A stretch of 64,000 nt of DNA from Sandaracinaceae bacterium. Lineage in GTDB: Bacteria > Myxococcota_A > Polyangia > Polyangiales > Sandaracinaceae. The notes beneath the pieces were generated by a model. That model did no database searches. It was not told the DNA's origin and worked only from the letters and a program-made list of their open reading frames with translations. A program made the position numbers and the translations under genes. The stretch lies in the NCBI GenBank assembly GCA_040218145.1, contig JAVJQK010000102.1:42424-106423 (forward strand), in the 5' to 3' direction. Positions 29,623 to 37,732 of this stretch are shown piece by piece (within the stretch, counting starts at the first letter, position 1; each line of letters opens with the position of its first letter).

Positions 29623-30569
29623 CGCGGTCCGACGCCTGCGGGGCGCTCGGCGAGCACCTCGTCCGCGCCTCGGAACTGGCCGGGCGCGTCCGTGTCGAGC
29701 AGCGCGATGTCGCCCGCGTAGAAGTTGCCGGCGATGTCGACGTCGATCTCGCCGCCGATGTCCTGGTAGTGCGCGACGGTGCCCTCGAAGGCGTTCCCGC
29801 GGAACACACCGGTCGAGCGCGCGATCATCACGGGGTAGGCCGCGCCGTCGAGCACGCTGTTCGTGATCGAGATGGGGGCGTCGCTCGCGTTGATGTGGAT
29901 CGGGCAGTGGCAGTTCGTCAGCCGGCTGTGGTCGATCTGGAGGCTGCCGCCGCTGAGGGCGGTGCAGTCGGGCGACTCTCCCGGGTGGTCGAGGTCGATC
30001 TCCGCGTCGACCATGTCGAGCACGCCGCCGCTGACCCGCACGGTGCCGCCGCCGAACACGCGCGTGCGGTGCAGCGTGGCCCCCGCCGCGAGGCGGAGGT
30101 TGGACAGGCCGCGCGCGTAGAGGAGCGAGTCGTCGAGGCGGATCGAGGAGCCGGCCTCGCCGCGGATCCCGTCCGCCGCGTCGTAGATCTCCACGAAGTC
30201 GGCCTCGAGCGCGCCGCGCACGGTGATCCCGGACCAGCGGCGGTCGCCGTTGAGCTGCACGGGCGCGTCGGCGCTGCCGGCCAGCCGCAGGGTCCCGGAG
30301 ACGGTGAGCGCGACGTCGGTCTCGAGCACGACGGTCGAGCCGGCGCAGACGGTGAGGGTCTCGCCCTCCGGCACCTCGACGTCCCCGACGATCCGGATCG
30401 TCCCGCAGAGCTCCCCGCTCGTCGGCCCGCCCTCGACCCGCGTGTCCTCGCCGCCCACCACGCGGCGGCCCGAGTCGGAGCCGGGCCCGGCGTCGGGGCG
30501 GAGCGGCGCGTCGGTCGCGCCGTCGCAGGCGGCCAGGGAGAGGGCGCAGAACAAGATCGTCGATCGCAT
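29619..30569 (-). CDS. Lipoprotein with beta-helix-like repeats
   Basis: The 316-residue protein starts MRSTILFCALSLAAC (lipobox Cys15), followed by an Asp/Gly-rich linker and a region with regular short strands typical of a right-handed beta-helix: GTLRLAGSADAPVQLNG, FVEIYDAADGIRG, NLRLAAGATLHRTRVFGG and PISITNSVLDGAAYPVMIA. No enzymatic motif is seen. An in-frame ATG at 30593 is an alternative start. It overlaps the RibD-like deaminase gene by 4 nt, an odd coupling between a surface protein and a cytosolic enzyme. Function unknown. Confidence 0.7.
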   Translation of the reverse strand: MRSTILFCALSLAACDGATDAPLRPDAGPGSDSGRRVVGGEDTRVEGGPTSGELCGTIRIVGDVEVPEGETLTVCAGSTVVLETDVALTVSGTLRLAGSADAPVQLNGDRRWSGITVRGALEADFVEIYDAADGIRGEAGSSIRLDDSLLYARGLSNLRLAAGATLHRTRVFGGGTVRVSGGVLDMVDAEIDLDHPGESPDCTALSGGSLQIDHSRLTNCHCPIHINASDAPISITNSVLDGAAYPVMIARSTGVFRGNAFEGTVAHYQDIGGEIDVDIAGNFYAGDIALLDTDAPGQFRGADEVLAERPAGVGPR

Positions 30570-30627
30570 GTGCGGAGGATACGCCAGAAGCATGCCGGCG
30601 GTTCGCTTCGGGCTCTCGCGTCTGCTC

Positions 30628-30698
30628 GGGGGGGATGGGGGAGCGTGCGGGGCTCCGGGGAGCGCAGGGCACGCGCGCGGGCAAGGGCAGGGGGCAGG
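30628..30698 (+). repeat. G-run tract at the 3' flank of the SMP-30 gene
   Basis: Runs of 3-7 G alternate with 2-9-nt spacers, ending in GGGCAAGGGCAGGGGGCAGG. On the minus strand this is a TGCCC-rich 3' flank starting 3 nt after the SMP-30 stop, like the tatP flank at 8894-8932. Confidence 0.5.
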
Positions 30699-30701
30699 CC
30701 G

Positions 30702-31688
30702 CTAGGCGCCCGGGATGATCAGATCGATGGCGTAGAGGCCGGTGCGGGCGGTCACGAAGAGCGTCGCGCCGTCGGCTCCCCCGAACGCGCAGTTGGCCGG
30801 CGTCTCCGGGACGCTCAGCGTGCCCCAGCGCGCGCCGTCCGGGGCGAAGACCGCGACGCCCTCCGCGGTCGTGACGAAGAGGTTCCCGTCGGCGTCGACC
30901 GCCATGCCGTCCGCGTTGGGGGTGCCGTCGACGAAGCGCCGCTCGCCGCTCGCGCTGCCGTCCGCGGCCACGTCGAACGCGAGGACCTCGCCGGCCGAGG
31001 TGAGCGCCACGTAGAGGATCGACTCGTCCGGCGAGAGCGCCACGCCGTTGGGCCGGCTGTCGACCGCGCCACGCCAGATCGCGTCGACCGATCCGTCGGG
31101 GGCGCGCCGGAAGACGCCATTGAAGTCCAGCTCGCGCGGCCGACCGTCCAGGCCGTACGGCGGATCGGTGAAGTAGACCGTGCCGTCGCTCCGCACCGCG
31201 AGGTCGTTCGGGCTGTGGAAGGCGCCGCCATCGAAGTCGGCGGCGAAGCTCGTGACCGAGCCGTCGTCCTCCGTCACGCTCACCCGCCGGTTCTGGTGCT
31301 CGGCCGCGAGCAGCCGGCCGTCGGGGAGGGTGGCCAGGCCGTTGGCCGCGCCGCTCGGCATCCGGAAGACGTCGAACGCGTCCGGCGGCGTGAAGCGATG
31401 AATGGTCGAGCGCGGGATGTCGGTGAAGAGCAGGGCGTCGCCGACCCAGTGCGGCCCCTCGAGGAAGCCGAAGCCGTCGCGGAGCAGGCGAGCCTCGGAG
31501 GCGCCGTCGAGCGGGCTCGGGGGCGGTCCCGCGTCCAGCGTGCCCGCATCGCTGGGGCCCGCATCGCTCGGGCCTGCGTCGGAGCCCGCGTCATCGTCCA
31601 CGCGCGCGTCGCGCGAGAGTCCCGCGTCGCCTGCGCCGCCCCCATCGCAACCGGCGAGGAGGAGGAGCAAGACCAGCGCGCGCCTCAC
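30702..31688 (-). CDS. SMP-30/gluconolactonase-like lipoprotein
   Basis: The 328-residue protein has a short lipoprotein signal (VRRALVLLLLLAGC), an Asp/Ala/Gly linker with SDAGPSDAGTLDAG repeats, and a six-bladed propeller of the SMP-30/LRE-like type: LEGPHWVGDALLFTDIP, GAANGLATLPDGRLLAAEH, FHSPNDLAVRSDGTVYFTDP, SRPNGVALSPDESILYV and NADGMAVDADGNLFVTT. The Glu of LEGPHW, Asn of SPND and Asp of SPDES are the usual metal ligands, so lactone hydrolysis is plausible. It is the last gene of the DUF1592-DUF1552 operon, joined by a GTGA overlap. Confidence 0.85.
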   Translation of the reverse strand: MRRALVLLLLLAGCDGGGAGDAGLSRDARVDDDAGSDAGPSDAGPSDAGTLDAGPPPSPLDGASEARLLRDGFGFLEGPHWVGDALLFTDIPRSTIHRFTPPDAFDVFRMPSGAANGLATLPDGRLLAAEHQNRRVSVTEDDGSVTSFAADFDGGAFHSPNDLAVRSDGTVYFTDPPYGLDGRPRELDFNGVFRRAPDGSVDAIWRGAVDSRPNGVALSPDESILYVALTSAGEVLAFDVAADGSASGERRFVDGTPNADGMAVDADGNLFVTTAEGVAVFAPDGARWGTLSVPETPANCAFGGADGATLFVTARTGLYAIDLIIPGA

Positions 31689-33103
31689 GCGTAGAGCTCG
31701 TCGAGCAGCCCGCGCGGCAGCGACGGATCGCCGAAGTCGTCGAGCGGCGAGCCGTCCGCCTTCGTGCAGCCCACCGCGGCTCCGATCGTGCTCAGGAGTC
31801 GGTTGTGATTGACGTCGTTGCCGCCGCCGAGCTCGATGTGCTCGCCCTGACGGAGCGCGCCGCCGCAGCTCCCGGCCAGCACCCACGGGACGTCGCTGCG
31901 CGCGTGCCCGGGGCCGCTGCCGAGGTCGTTGAACCAGCAGGACACGCCGCAGTCCAGGAGCGTCGCGCCCGACGGCATCTCGTACTCGCTCAGGCGATCG
32001 AGCAGGTGCCGGAAGGTCGCCGCGAACTGCCGGTCGACCTGCGCGTGCATGCGGTCCGAGTTGGCGATGGCCGCGCCGTCGCTGCCGTGGCTGAGGCGTC
32101 GATGCGAGAGGAAGTGGAAGTTCTCCATCTGCTCGCCGGTCGCCGGGTCGCGGTAGCGGGTGCTGCCGTCGTTGCCGCTGCCGATCTGGATGCTGACCGA
32201 GCGCGTGACGCCGCACGCGATGGCGAGCGCGGCCACGTCCATGTGCAGGCGGGTCGCCGCGAGGACCTCGTCTCCGTCGGTGCTCTCGTAGGCGGCCCCG
32301 ATGCCCTCGAGCGCCCGCACGCGCTCGTCGTCGAGCTGACAGCTCAGGCGCACCTCCAGGTCCCGGACGGCCGACTGGTGCAGCTCGATGCGCTGCTTGT
32401 CGCTCCGGGACAGCTCCGAGCGCCGCATGAGGCGGGAGAGCTGGGTGCGGACGAGGTCGTTGACGCTGCGGCCGCGCTCGGCGATCTGCCGCTGCGCCTC
32501 CGCGCTCAGCCCCGCGTCGCCGCCCACCAGGTTCCGGTACGCCTCGTTCGGGTCGTGGAAGGGGCTGCGGCGGTCGGCCGCGCCTCGATACGAGATGCAG
32601 GGTCCGCCGAGCCAGCCCGAGCCGCGGCCCGCGTACATGAACCAGCTGTCGCGGCCGTCGGGGTTGAGCTCGCGCCCGATGCGGTGGTCGATGGACTCGC
32701 CCGCCGCCTCGCTGCTGCCCCCCGCGCCGTTCACGGTCGGGCCGCGCCCGGTGAGGCACTGGAGCGCCCCGCGCGCGTGCCCGTCGCCGTAGTCGAAGCT
32801 CTGCATGTTGACGTTGCCGACCACCAGCAGCTTCGAGAGGTGGGGCGTCAGCTCGTCGAGCGCGCGGTCGGCCACCGACGCCGCGGTGAGCGCGCCGAGG
32901 CTGCGCGGCCAGAAGCGCTCCGGCTCGTCTCCGAGGACCGAGCTCCGCGCGGTCGCGACGCCGTTGGCCTGCCGGAAGAAGACCGCGTAGGCAGGCGCCT
33001 CCCCGTCGGCCCGCGCCGCCGGGCGCCCGAGGCTCTCCAGGAGCGGCAGGGCGAGGGTGGCGCCGAACGCGCCGCGGAGCACGAGGCGTCTTCCGAGCTT
33101 CAT
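31685..33103 (-). CDS. DUF1552 family protein with Tat-like signal
   Basis: The 472-residue protein begins MKLGRRLVLRGAFGATLALPLLE, a twin-Arg-type export signal, and continues with the DUF1552 pattern: AVFFRQANGVA, DELTPHLSKLLVVGNVNM, SFDYGDGHARGALQCLTGR, SIDHRIGREL and SFQIGSGNDG-like SIQIGSGNDGS, then HHRLSHGS-like HRRLSHGSDG and a conserved GNDVNHNRLL. The family resembles alkaline-phosphatase-superfamily proteins and always sits beside DUF1592/1588/1585 cytochrome-like genes in Planctomycetes and myxobacteria; biochemical role unproven. ATGA/GTGA overlaps on both sides show translational coupling. Confidence 0.9.
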   Translation of the reverse strand: MKLGRRLVLRGAFGATLALPLLESLGRPAARADGEAPAYAVFFRQANGVATARSSVLGDEPERFWPRSLGALTAASVADRALDELTPHLSKLLVVGNVNMQSFDYGDGHARGALQCLTGRGPTVNGAGGSSEAAGESIDHRIGRELNPDGRDSWFMYAGRGSGWLGGPCISYRGAADRRSPFHDPNEAYRNLVGGDAGLSAEAQRQIAERGRSVNDLVRTQLSRLMRRSELSRSDKQRIELHQSAVRDLEVRLSCQLDDERVRALEGIGAAYESTDGDEVLAATRLHMDVAALAIACGVTRSVSIQIGSGNDGSTRYRDPATGEQMENFHFLSHRRLSHGSDGAAIANSDRMHAQVDRQFAATFRHLLDRLSEYEMPSGATLLDCGVSCWFNDLGSGPGHARSDVPWVLAGSCGGALRQGEHIELGGGNDVNHNRLLSTIGAAVGCTKADGSPLDDFGDPSLPRGLLDELYA

Positions 33104-34773
33104 TCGCTGACCTCCCGGACGCTGCGGTGGAGGAACGCGCGCGAGGTGACGATCTGGACCACCAGCTCGCGCACCGAGAGCGTCCCGTCGCGCGAGCCCT
33201 CGGCCAGCGCGCTCACCAGCGCCTGATCTTCGGGCGCCGCGTGTCGCCCCATGGTGCGCTCCACCCAGTGGCGCACGTAGCACTCGTGGGCCCACGTGCT
33301 GTCCGCGAGCGCGTCGACGAGCTCCACCGCGCCGCTCACGGGCGTCGGCGCGCCGTCGATGGGCGGGCTGCCCGTCGTGTCGACCGGGTGGCCGTTGTCG
33401 AGCTCGCGCCAGGCGCCGATCGCGTCGTAGCTCTCGAACGGGAAGCCGAAGGGGTTGATGATCTGCGAGTGGCACCCGGCGCAGATCGAGCCCGGCTGCT
33501 CGGTGTGATTCGCGATCGTCTCCCGGTTCGTCGCGCCCTCGATCACGGGGGGCGGCGGGACGTCGTCGGGGGGCGCCTCGATGTGCACGCACGCCACTCG
33601 CTCGGCGAGGAACACGCCGCGGTGGATCGGGTCGGGCGCGGCCTGGGTCGCGTTCGACGCGAGGAAGCCGACCTGGGTGAAGACGCCGCGGCGCTGCGAC
33701 GCGTCGAGGGTGACCGGCTCGAAGTCCTCCCCGAAGCTCCCGTCGAGGCCGTAGACCGCGGCGAGCTCGGCGTTCACGAACGTGTCGGGGGAGGTCAGCA
33801 GGTCCCGGTAGCTCCCGTCGCGGCCGAACACGATCTCGCGCACGAAGCGGTCGTGCTCCTCGGTGGCCAGCGCCCCGAGGTTGGCCGGTGCGTCGGGGAA
33901 GAAGGTGGTCGACGGGGTGATGCCCTCGAACGACGCGACGTCGAAGAGCTGCCGGTGGAAGCGCACGAAGACGCCCTCGGCCCGGGGGTCGTCCAGCATG
34001 CGGCGGGCCTGGAGCGCCACCTGCTCCGGGTCGGCGGTGAGCATGCCGGCGGCGGCCGCGGCGAAGAGCTCCTCGTCGGGCAAGCTGTCCCAGAGGGCGT
34101 AGGAGAGGCGGCTCGCGATCTCGTAGTCGTCGAGCGGGATCGTGCCTCGGTCGCGCTCGCTCGAGAGCTCCACCCGATAGAGCAGGAAGGGGGACTGGAG
34201 CATCGCCTCCAGGATCAGCCGGACGCCGGCGTGGAGGTCGTCCTGGGCGCCGTAGAGCCCCGACGCCTCCCCGTAGAGCATCATGTACTCGGAGATCTCG
34301 TCGTCGGTGAGCGGGCGGCGGTGGGCGCGGGCGCCGAAGCTGCGCACGAAGCGCTCCGCGCGGTCTCGGTCCGCGCCGCCGCCGATCGGGGGCGCGATGC
34401 GCTCGAAGATCGCGCTGTCCACGGTCGCGGTCTCCGCCAGGTCGCCGGCCGCGCGCTGATAGCCGCTCCACAGGACCTCGTCGACGTTCAGGGCTCCGCC
34501 CGGGTTGTCGAAGATGGCCTCGCCCGGCAGGGAGTCGGCGCGCAGAGCGTCCGAGAGGCCCGTCGGGCCCTCGAGCCCGAACAGGTCGCGGACGGTGTTC
34601 TCCCACTGGGCGTGCGTGAGCCGCGGGAGGCGGGTCTCCGGAGCGGGGATCACCACGCCGTCGGGAACGTGTCGCTCACCGTCGCCTGGTCTAGATGGCG
34701 TATCGCCAACGAAACCCTGACATCCGATCAGGCAGGCGACGGCGAGCGACCAGAGGGGGGTCGTCCTCTGCAT
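33100..34773 (-). CDS. DUF1587/1595/1592/1588/1585 lipoprotein with CxxCH motif
   Basis: The 557-residue lipoprotein (signal ending CLIGC) contains the domains found together in Planctomycete cytochrome-like proteins: DUF1587 (RLPRLTHAQWENTVRDLFG), DUF1595 (FVRSFGARAHRRPLTDDEI), DUF1592 (LILEAMLQSPFLLYRVEL), DUF1588 with CAGCH in GSICAGCHSQIINPFGFPFE (near 420) and DUF1585 at the C-terminus (VRELVVQIVTSRAFLHR). CAGCH could bind one haem c. These proteins are thought to act with DUF1552 partners in an extracytoplasmic redox or degradative complex. It is the first gene of the operon. Confidence 0.9.
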   Translation of the reverse strand: MQRTTPLWSLAVACLIGCQGFVGDTPSRPGDGERHVPDGVVIPAPETRLPRLTHAQWENTVRDLFGLEGPTGLSDALRADSLPGEAIFDNPGGALNVDEVLWSGYQRAAGDLAETATVDSAIFERIAPPIGGGADRDRAERFVRSFGARAHRRPLTDDEISEYMMLYGEASGLYGAQDDLHAGVRLILEAMLQSPFLLYRVELSSERDRGTIPLDDYEIASRLSYALWDSLPDEELFAAAAAGMLTADPEQVALQARRMLDDPRAEGVFVRFHRQLFDVASFEGITPSTTFFPDAPANLGALATEEHDRFVREIVFGRDGSYRDLLTSPDTFVNAELAAVYGLDGSFGEDFEPVTLDASQRRGVFTQVGFLASNATQAAPDPIHRGVFLAERVACVHIEAPPDDVPPPPVIEGATNRETIANHTEQPGSICAGCHSQIINPFGFPFESYDAIGAWRELDNGHPVDTTGSPPIDGAPTPVSGAVELVDALADSTWAHECYVRHWVERTMGRHAAPEDQALVSALAEGSRDGTLSVRELVVQIVTSRAFLHRSVREVSE

Positions 34774-34880
34774 GAGCGCTCACACAGCACGAGCCGGGCC
34801 GCGCTCGGAGGGGGACCGAACGCCGCCGGTCGTGGCGCCTGGAGCGCTCCATGCTCCGCGTGGAGCATTTTGGGCTCCGC

Positions 34881-35891
34881 TCACTCGCGGAGCAGCACGT
34901 CGCAGTAGTAGCGGAGCTTTCGGATGAGCTTGCCGTGGGGGCGCTTGTCGATGTCCTTCTTCAGCGCGAGCATCACCTTGCGCTGGAAGGTGTAGCGGTT
35001 GAGCACGGGCTCGGGGGGCGCGACCCCGCCGGCCTCCTCGAGCGCGGCGAAGACGTGCTCGCGCGGCCAGCCCCAGAGCGCGAGGTCGGCCGGATCCACG
35101 CCATCGATCATGCGCTTGGCGAGGGCCAGCTTGCGGTCGTCCGAGGCCAGCTCCGCCGCCCACTTGTGCAGCGAGTCCGTCACCGGCCGCTTGTGCTGGT
35201 GCACCCCGATGGGGTCGCCCGGCCCCTTCGCCTGCTCGGAGCGCTCCCCGTAGTCCACCGCCTCCGGCTCGTGCTCGATGCCGAGGAACGCGAAGACGCG
35301 CTCCAGGTGCTGCTCCGGCGTCTCGACCAGCTCCTCGTAGCGCACGTGAGTCAGCGGAACCGGCCGCTCGCGCAGGAAGCGGGCGATGGCCGGCACGTAG
35401 CGCTCGACGATGGGGTTGTAGTCGTGCGCCGCGTCCCAGTCGCCGTCGAAGAAGGAGTTCGCGAAGGAGCTGAAGATGGCCAGCGGGTGCCGCGTGAGCA
35501 CGACGTACTTCGCCTCCGGGTAGACCCTGGCGATGAAGTCGAGCACCAGCGCGTTCGCGGGCGTCTTGTCGAGGAAGTAGCGCTGGCCGCTCGGCTCCAG
35601 CATCCGGCCGTAGAGCGTGTCGGCGTAGGCGCGGAGCGCGTCGAGGTAGTCGTCCTCGCCGCGCGGCAGGTCCTCGACGAAGAGTCGCATGGCCTCGGCG
35701 CTGTTGATGTGGTCGTAGGGGGCCTTGTCGACCTTGTCGTAGTAGCCGAGGTGCGCGAGCGGCGTCATCAGGTGCGGCTCGGGGTGCGTGTAGATCTCGC
35801 TGTGCGAGCTCAGCATCCGCTGCATCAAGGTCGAGCCACTCCGCGGGGTCGAGATGAGGAAGAGCAGGCGATCCTTCATCGGCGTCTCCAT
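34881..35891 (-). CDS. Sulfotransferase family protein
   Basis: The 336-residue protein matches PAPS-dependent sulfotransferases. The 5'-phosphosulfate loop is LFLISTPRSGSTLMQRM (near 10-25), the 3'-phosphate-binding Arg/Ser lies in YVVLTRHPLAIFSSFANSF, and the C-terminal region includes RYTFQRKVML. It would sulfate an unknown acceptor such as a glycan, lipid or peptide Tyr. The ATG at 35891 after GGGAGGAGACCGCGCCC is chosen; two other in-frame ATGs (35963, 35879) exist. It is separated from the divergent lysine 2,3-aminomutase gene by 295 nt, a gap in which I see no gene. Confidence 0.85.
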   Translation of the reverse strand: METPMKDRLLFLISTPRSGSTLMQRMLSSHSEIYTHPEPHLMTPLAHLGYYDKVDKAPYDHINSAEAMRLFVEDLPRGEDDYLDALRAYADTLYGRMLEPSGQRYFLDKTPANALVLDFIARVYPEAKYVVLTRHPLAIFSSFANSFFDGDWDAAHDYNPIVERYVPAIARFLRERPVPLTHVRYEELVETPEQHLERVFAFLGIEHEPEAVDYGERSEQAKGPGDPIGVHQHKRPVTDSLHKWAAELASDDRKLALAKRMIDGVDPADLALWGWPREHVFAALEEAGGVAPPEPVLNRYTFQRKVMLALKKDIDKRPHGKLIRKLRYYCDVLLRE

Positions 35892-36186
35892 GGGCGCGGT
35901 CTCCTCCCGCGAGGCGTCGCGCGGGCGGCTCTGTATGGTCTCGATGGCGGGATGGCTCAACACGATTCGGCTCCCTTCGACGGTGTACCAATCGGCGGAG
36001 TGGGGCGACGCACGCCGGGCACGTGTCGGTGGTGGAACAGCCCGAGATCCATGTCAAACTTTCGTCGCGTGAGCGCGCCGTGCGCGCCCGTGCGGAGGGC
36101 CAGCCGCTGTGGTATGGCGCCGCTTCTCCCCCTGCGTGGCTCCGCCGATGCGCGTCGACGCCACCTGACGAGACGAAGAGGACGCG

Positions 36187-37578
36187 ATGGAGCTGAAAGT
36201 CATCGAAGGACAGGACTCGCCGGCGCACGCCCAGCGGCCGCCGGTCGACCCCACCACGCTCGCGCACCGCGACCTGCTCGAGGACGACTTCTGGCGGCGG
36301 ATCCCCGCCTACGCAGGCGTGGACGAGGCCACCTTCCTCGACCACCGCTGGCAGATGAAGAAGTCGATCACCAAGGTCGACAAGCTGCTCGCGGCCCTCG
36401 AGGGCCTCGTGAGCGCGACCTTCCTCGACGACGCGGCCGAGGGCTTCGCGCGCGCGCCGATGGCGGTCCGGGTCTCGCCCTACCTGCTCAGCCTGATCGA
36501 CTGGGAGAACCCCTACGAGGATCCGCTCCGCCGCCAGTTCATCCCGCTCGGATCCACGCGGCTGCCGGATCACCCGAAGCTCCGCTTCGACTCCCTGGCC
36601 GAGCAGGCGGACTCGCCCGTGCCCGGGCTGACCCACCGCTACCCCGACAAGGCGCTCTTCCTCGCCCTCGACACCTGCCCCGTCTACTGCCGCTTCTGCA
36701 CCCGCAGCTACGCGGTCGGTCCGAACGTGGAGCAGGAGGAGCTGGAGAAGGTCAGCCTCAAGGCCAACAAGAAGCGCTGGGACGACATCTTCGCGTACAT
36801 CGCGACCCGCCCGGAGCTCGAGGACATCGTCATCAGCGGCGGTGACTCGTTCAACCTGCGCGCCGACCAGATCCGCGAGCTGGGCAACCGCCTGCTCGAC
36901 ATCTCCAACGTGCGCCGCATGCGCTTCGCCACCAAGGGCCCGGCGGTCATGCCGCAGAAGGTGCTCTCGGACGACGACTGGTTCTCGGCCCTCGTCGAGG
37001 TCGTCCAGCGCGGTCGGACCATGGCCAAGGACGTCGTGCTCCACACCCACTTCAACCACCCGAACGAGCTGACCGGCATCACGAAGCGGGCGATGGACCG
37101 GCTGTTCTCGGCCGGCGTGACGGTGCGCAACCAGTCGGTGCTCCAGCGCGGCGTCAACGACGACGTCGAGACGATGCAGCTCCTGGTCAAGCGCCTCGGC
37201 TACTGCAACGTCCAGCCGTACTACGTCTACCAGCACGACATGGTGAAGGGCGTCGAGGAGCTCCGGACCACGGTCGATACCGCGATCAGCCTCGAGAAGA
37301 ACGTGCGCGGCGTGACGGCCGGGTTCAACACGCCGGTCTTCGTGGTCGACGCCCCGGGCGGCGGCGGCAAGCGCGACGCGCACTCGTTCGAGTACTACGA
37401 CCGAACGACGGGCGTGAGCGTCTACACCGCGCCGAGCGTGAAGTCGGGCCGCTACTTCCTCTACTTCGACCCCATCCATCTCCTGCCCGAGGCGGGCCAG
37501 GTGCGCTGGAAGGACGAGGTCGAGCACAACAAGATCGTGCAAGAGGCGCTCGACAAGGCCCAGGCCCGCGCGCGCTGA
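36187..37578 (+). CDS. kamA: Lysine 2,3-aminomutase (radical SAM, PLP)
   Basis: KamA interconverts L-lysine and beta-lysine with a 4Fe-4S cluster, SAM and PLP. The 463-residue protein shows the radical-SAM motif CPVYCRFC (Cys164, 168, 171), VISGGDSFNL, VLLHTHFNHPNE-like VVLHTHFNHPNEL, VLQRGVNDD with the substrate Asp, and HDMVKGVEELRTTVD with the second specificity Asp. The PLP Lys lies in PGGGGKRD. These specificity residues favour lysine over the glutamate/arginine paralogues. GAAGAGGACGCG precedes the ATG. Monocistronic in context; it may feed beta-lysine catabolism or natural-product synthesis. Confidence 0.92.
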   Translation: MELKVIEGQDSPAHAQRPPVDPTTLAHRDLLEDDFWRRIPAYAGVDEATFLDHRWQMKKSITKVDKLLAALEGLVSATFLDDAAEGFARAPMAVRVSPYLLSLIDWENPYEDPLRRQFIPLGSTRLPDHPKLRFDSLAEQADSPVPGLTHRYPDKALFLALDTCPVYCRFCTRSYAVGPNVEQEELEKVSLKANKKRWDDIFAYIATRPELEDIVISGGDSFNLRADQIRELGNRLLDISNVRRMRFATKGPAVMPQKVLSDDDWFSALVEVVQRGRTMAKDVVLHTHFNHPNELTGITKRAMDRLFSAGVTVRNQSVLQRGVNDDVETMQLLVKRLGYCNVQPYYVYQHDMVKGVEELRTTVDTAISLEKNVRGVTAGFNTPVFVVDAPGGGGKRDAHSFEYYDRTTGVSVYTAPSVKSGRYFLYFDPIHLLPEAGQVRWKDEVEHNKIVQEALDKAQARAR

Positions 37579-37605
37579 TCGACCGACACCTGAACGGTGT
37601 GACGA

Positions 37606-37630
37606 AGTGGCCTGACCTCTCCTGGCCACT
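37606..37630. terminator. Hairpin after kamA
   Basis: AGTGGCC (37606-37612) and GGCCACT (37624-37630) form a 7-bp stem with an 11-nt loop 28 nt after the kamA stop. No T-tract follows. Confidence 0.35.
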
Positions 37631-37732
37631 GGAATGGTCGGGTCTGGAGCCCCGGCTGCGCCAGCCTCGCGCGATCCTGCGGCCCTCGCGTCGCACTCTC
37701 GGGGTGGTTTCCACGTCTCGCGCCCGGGAACG

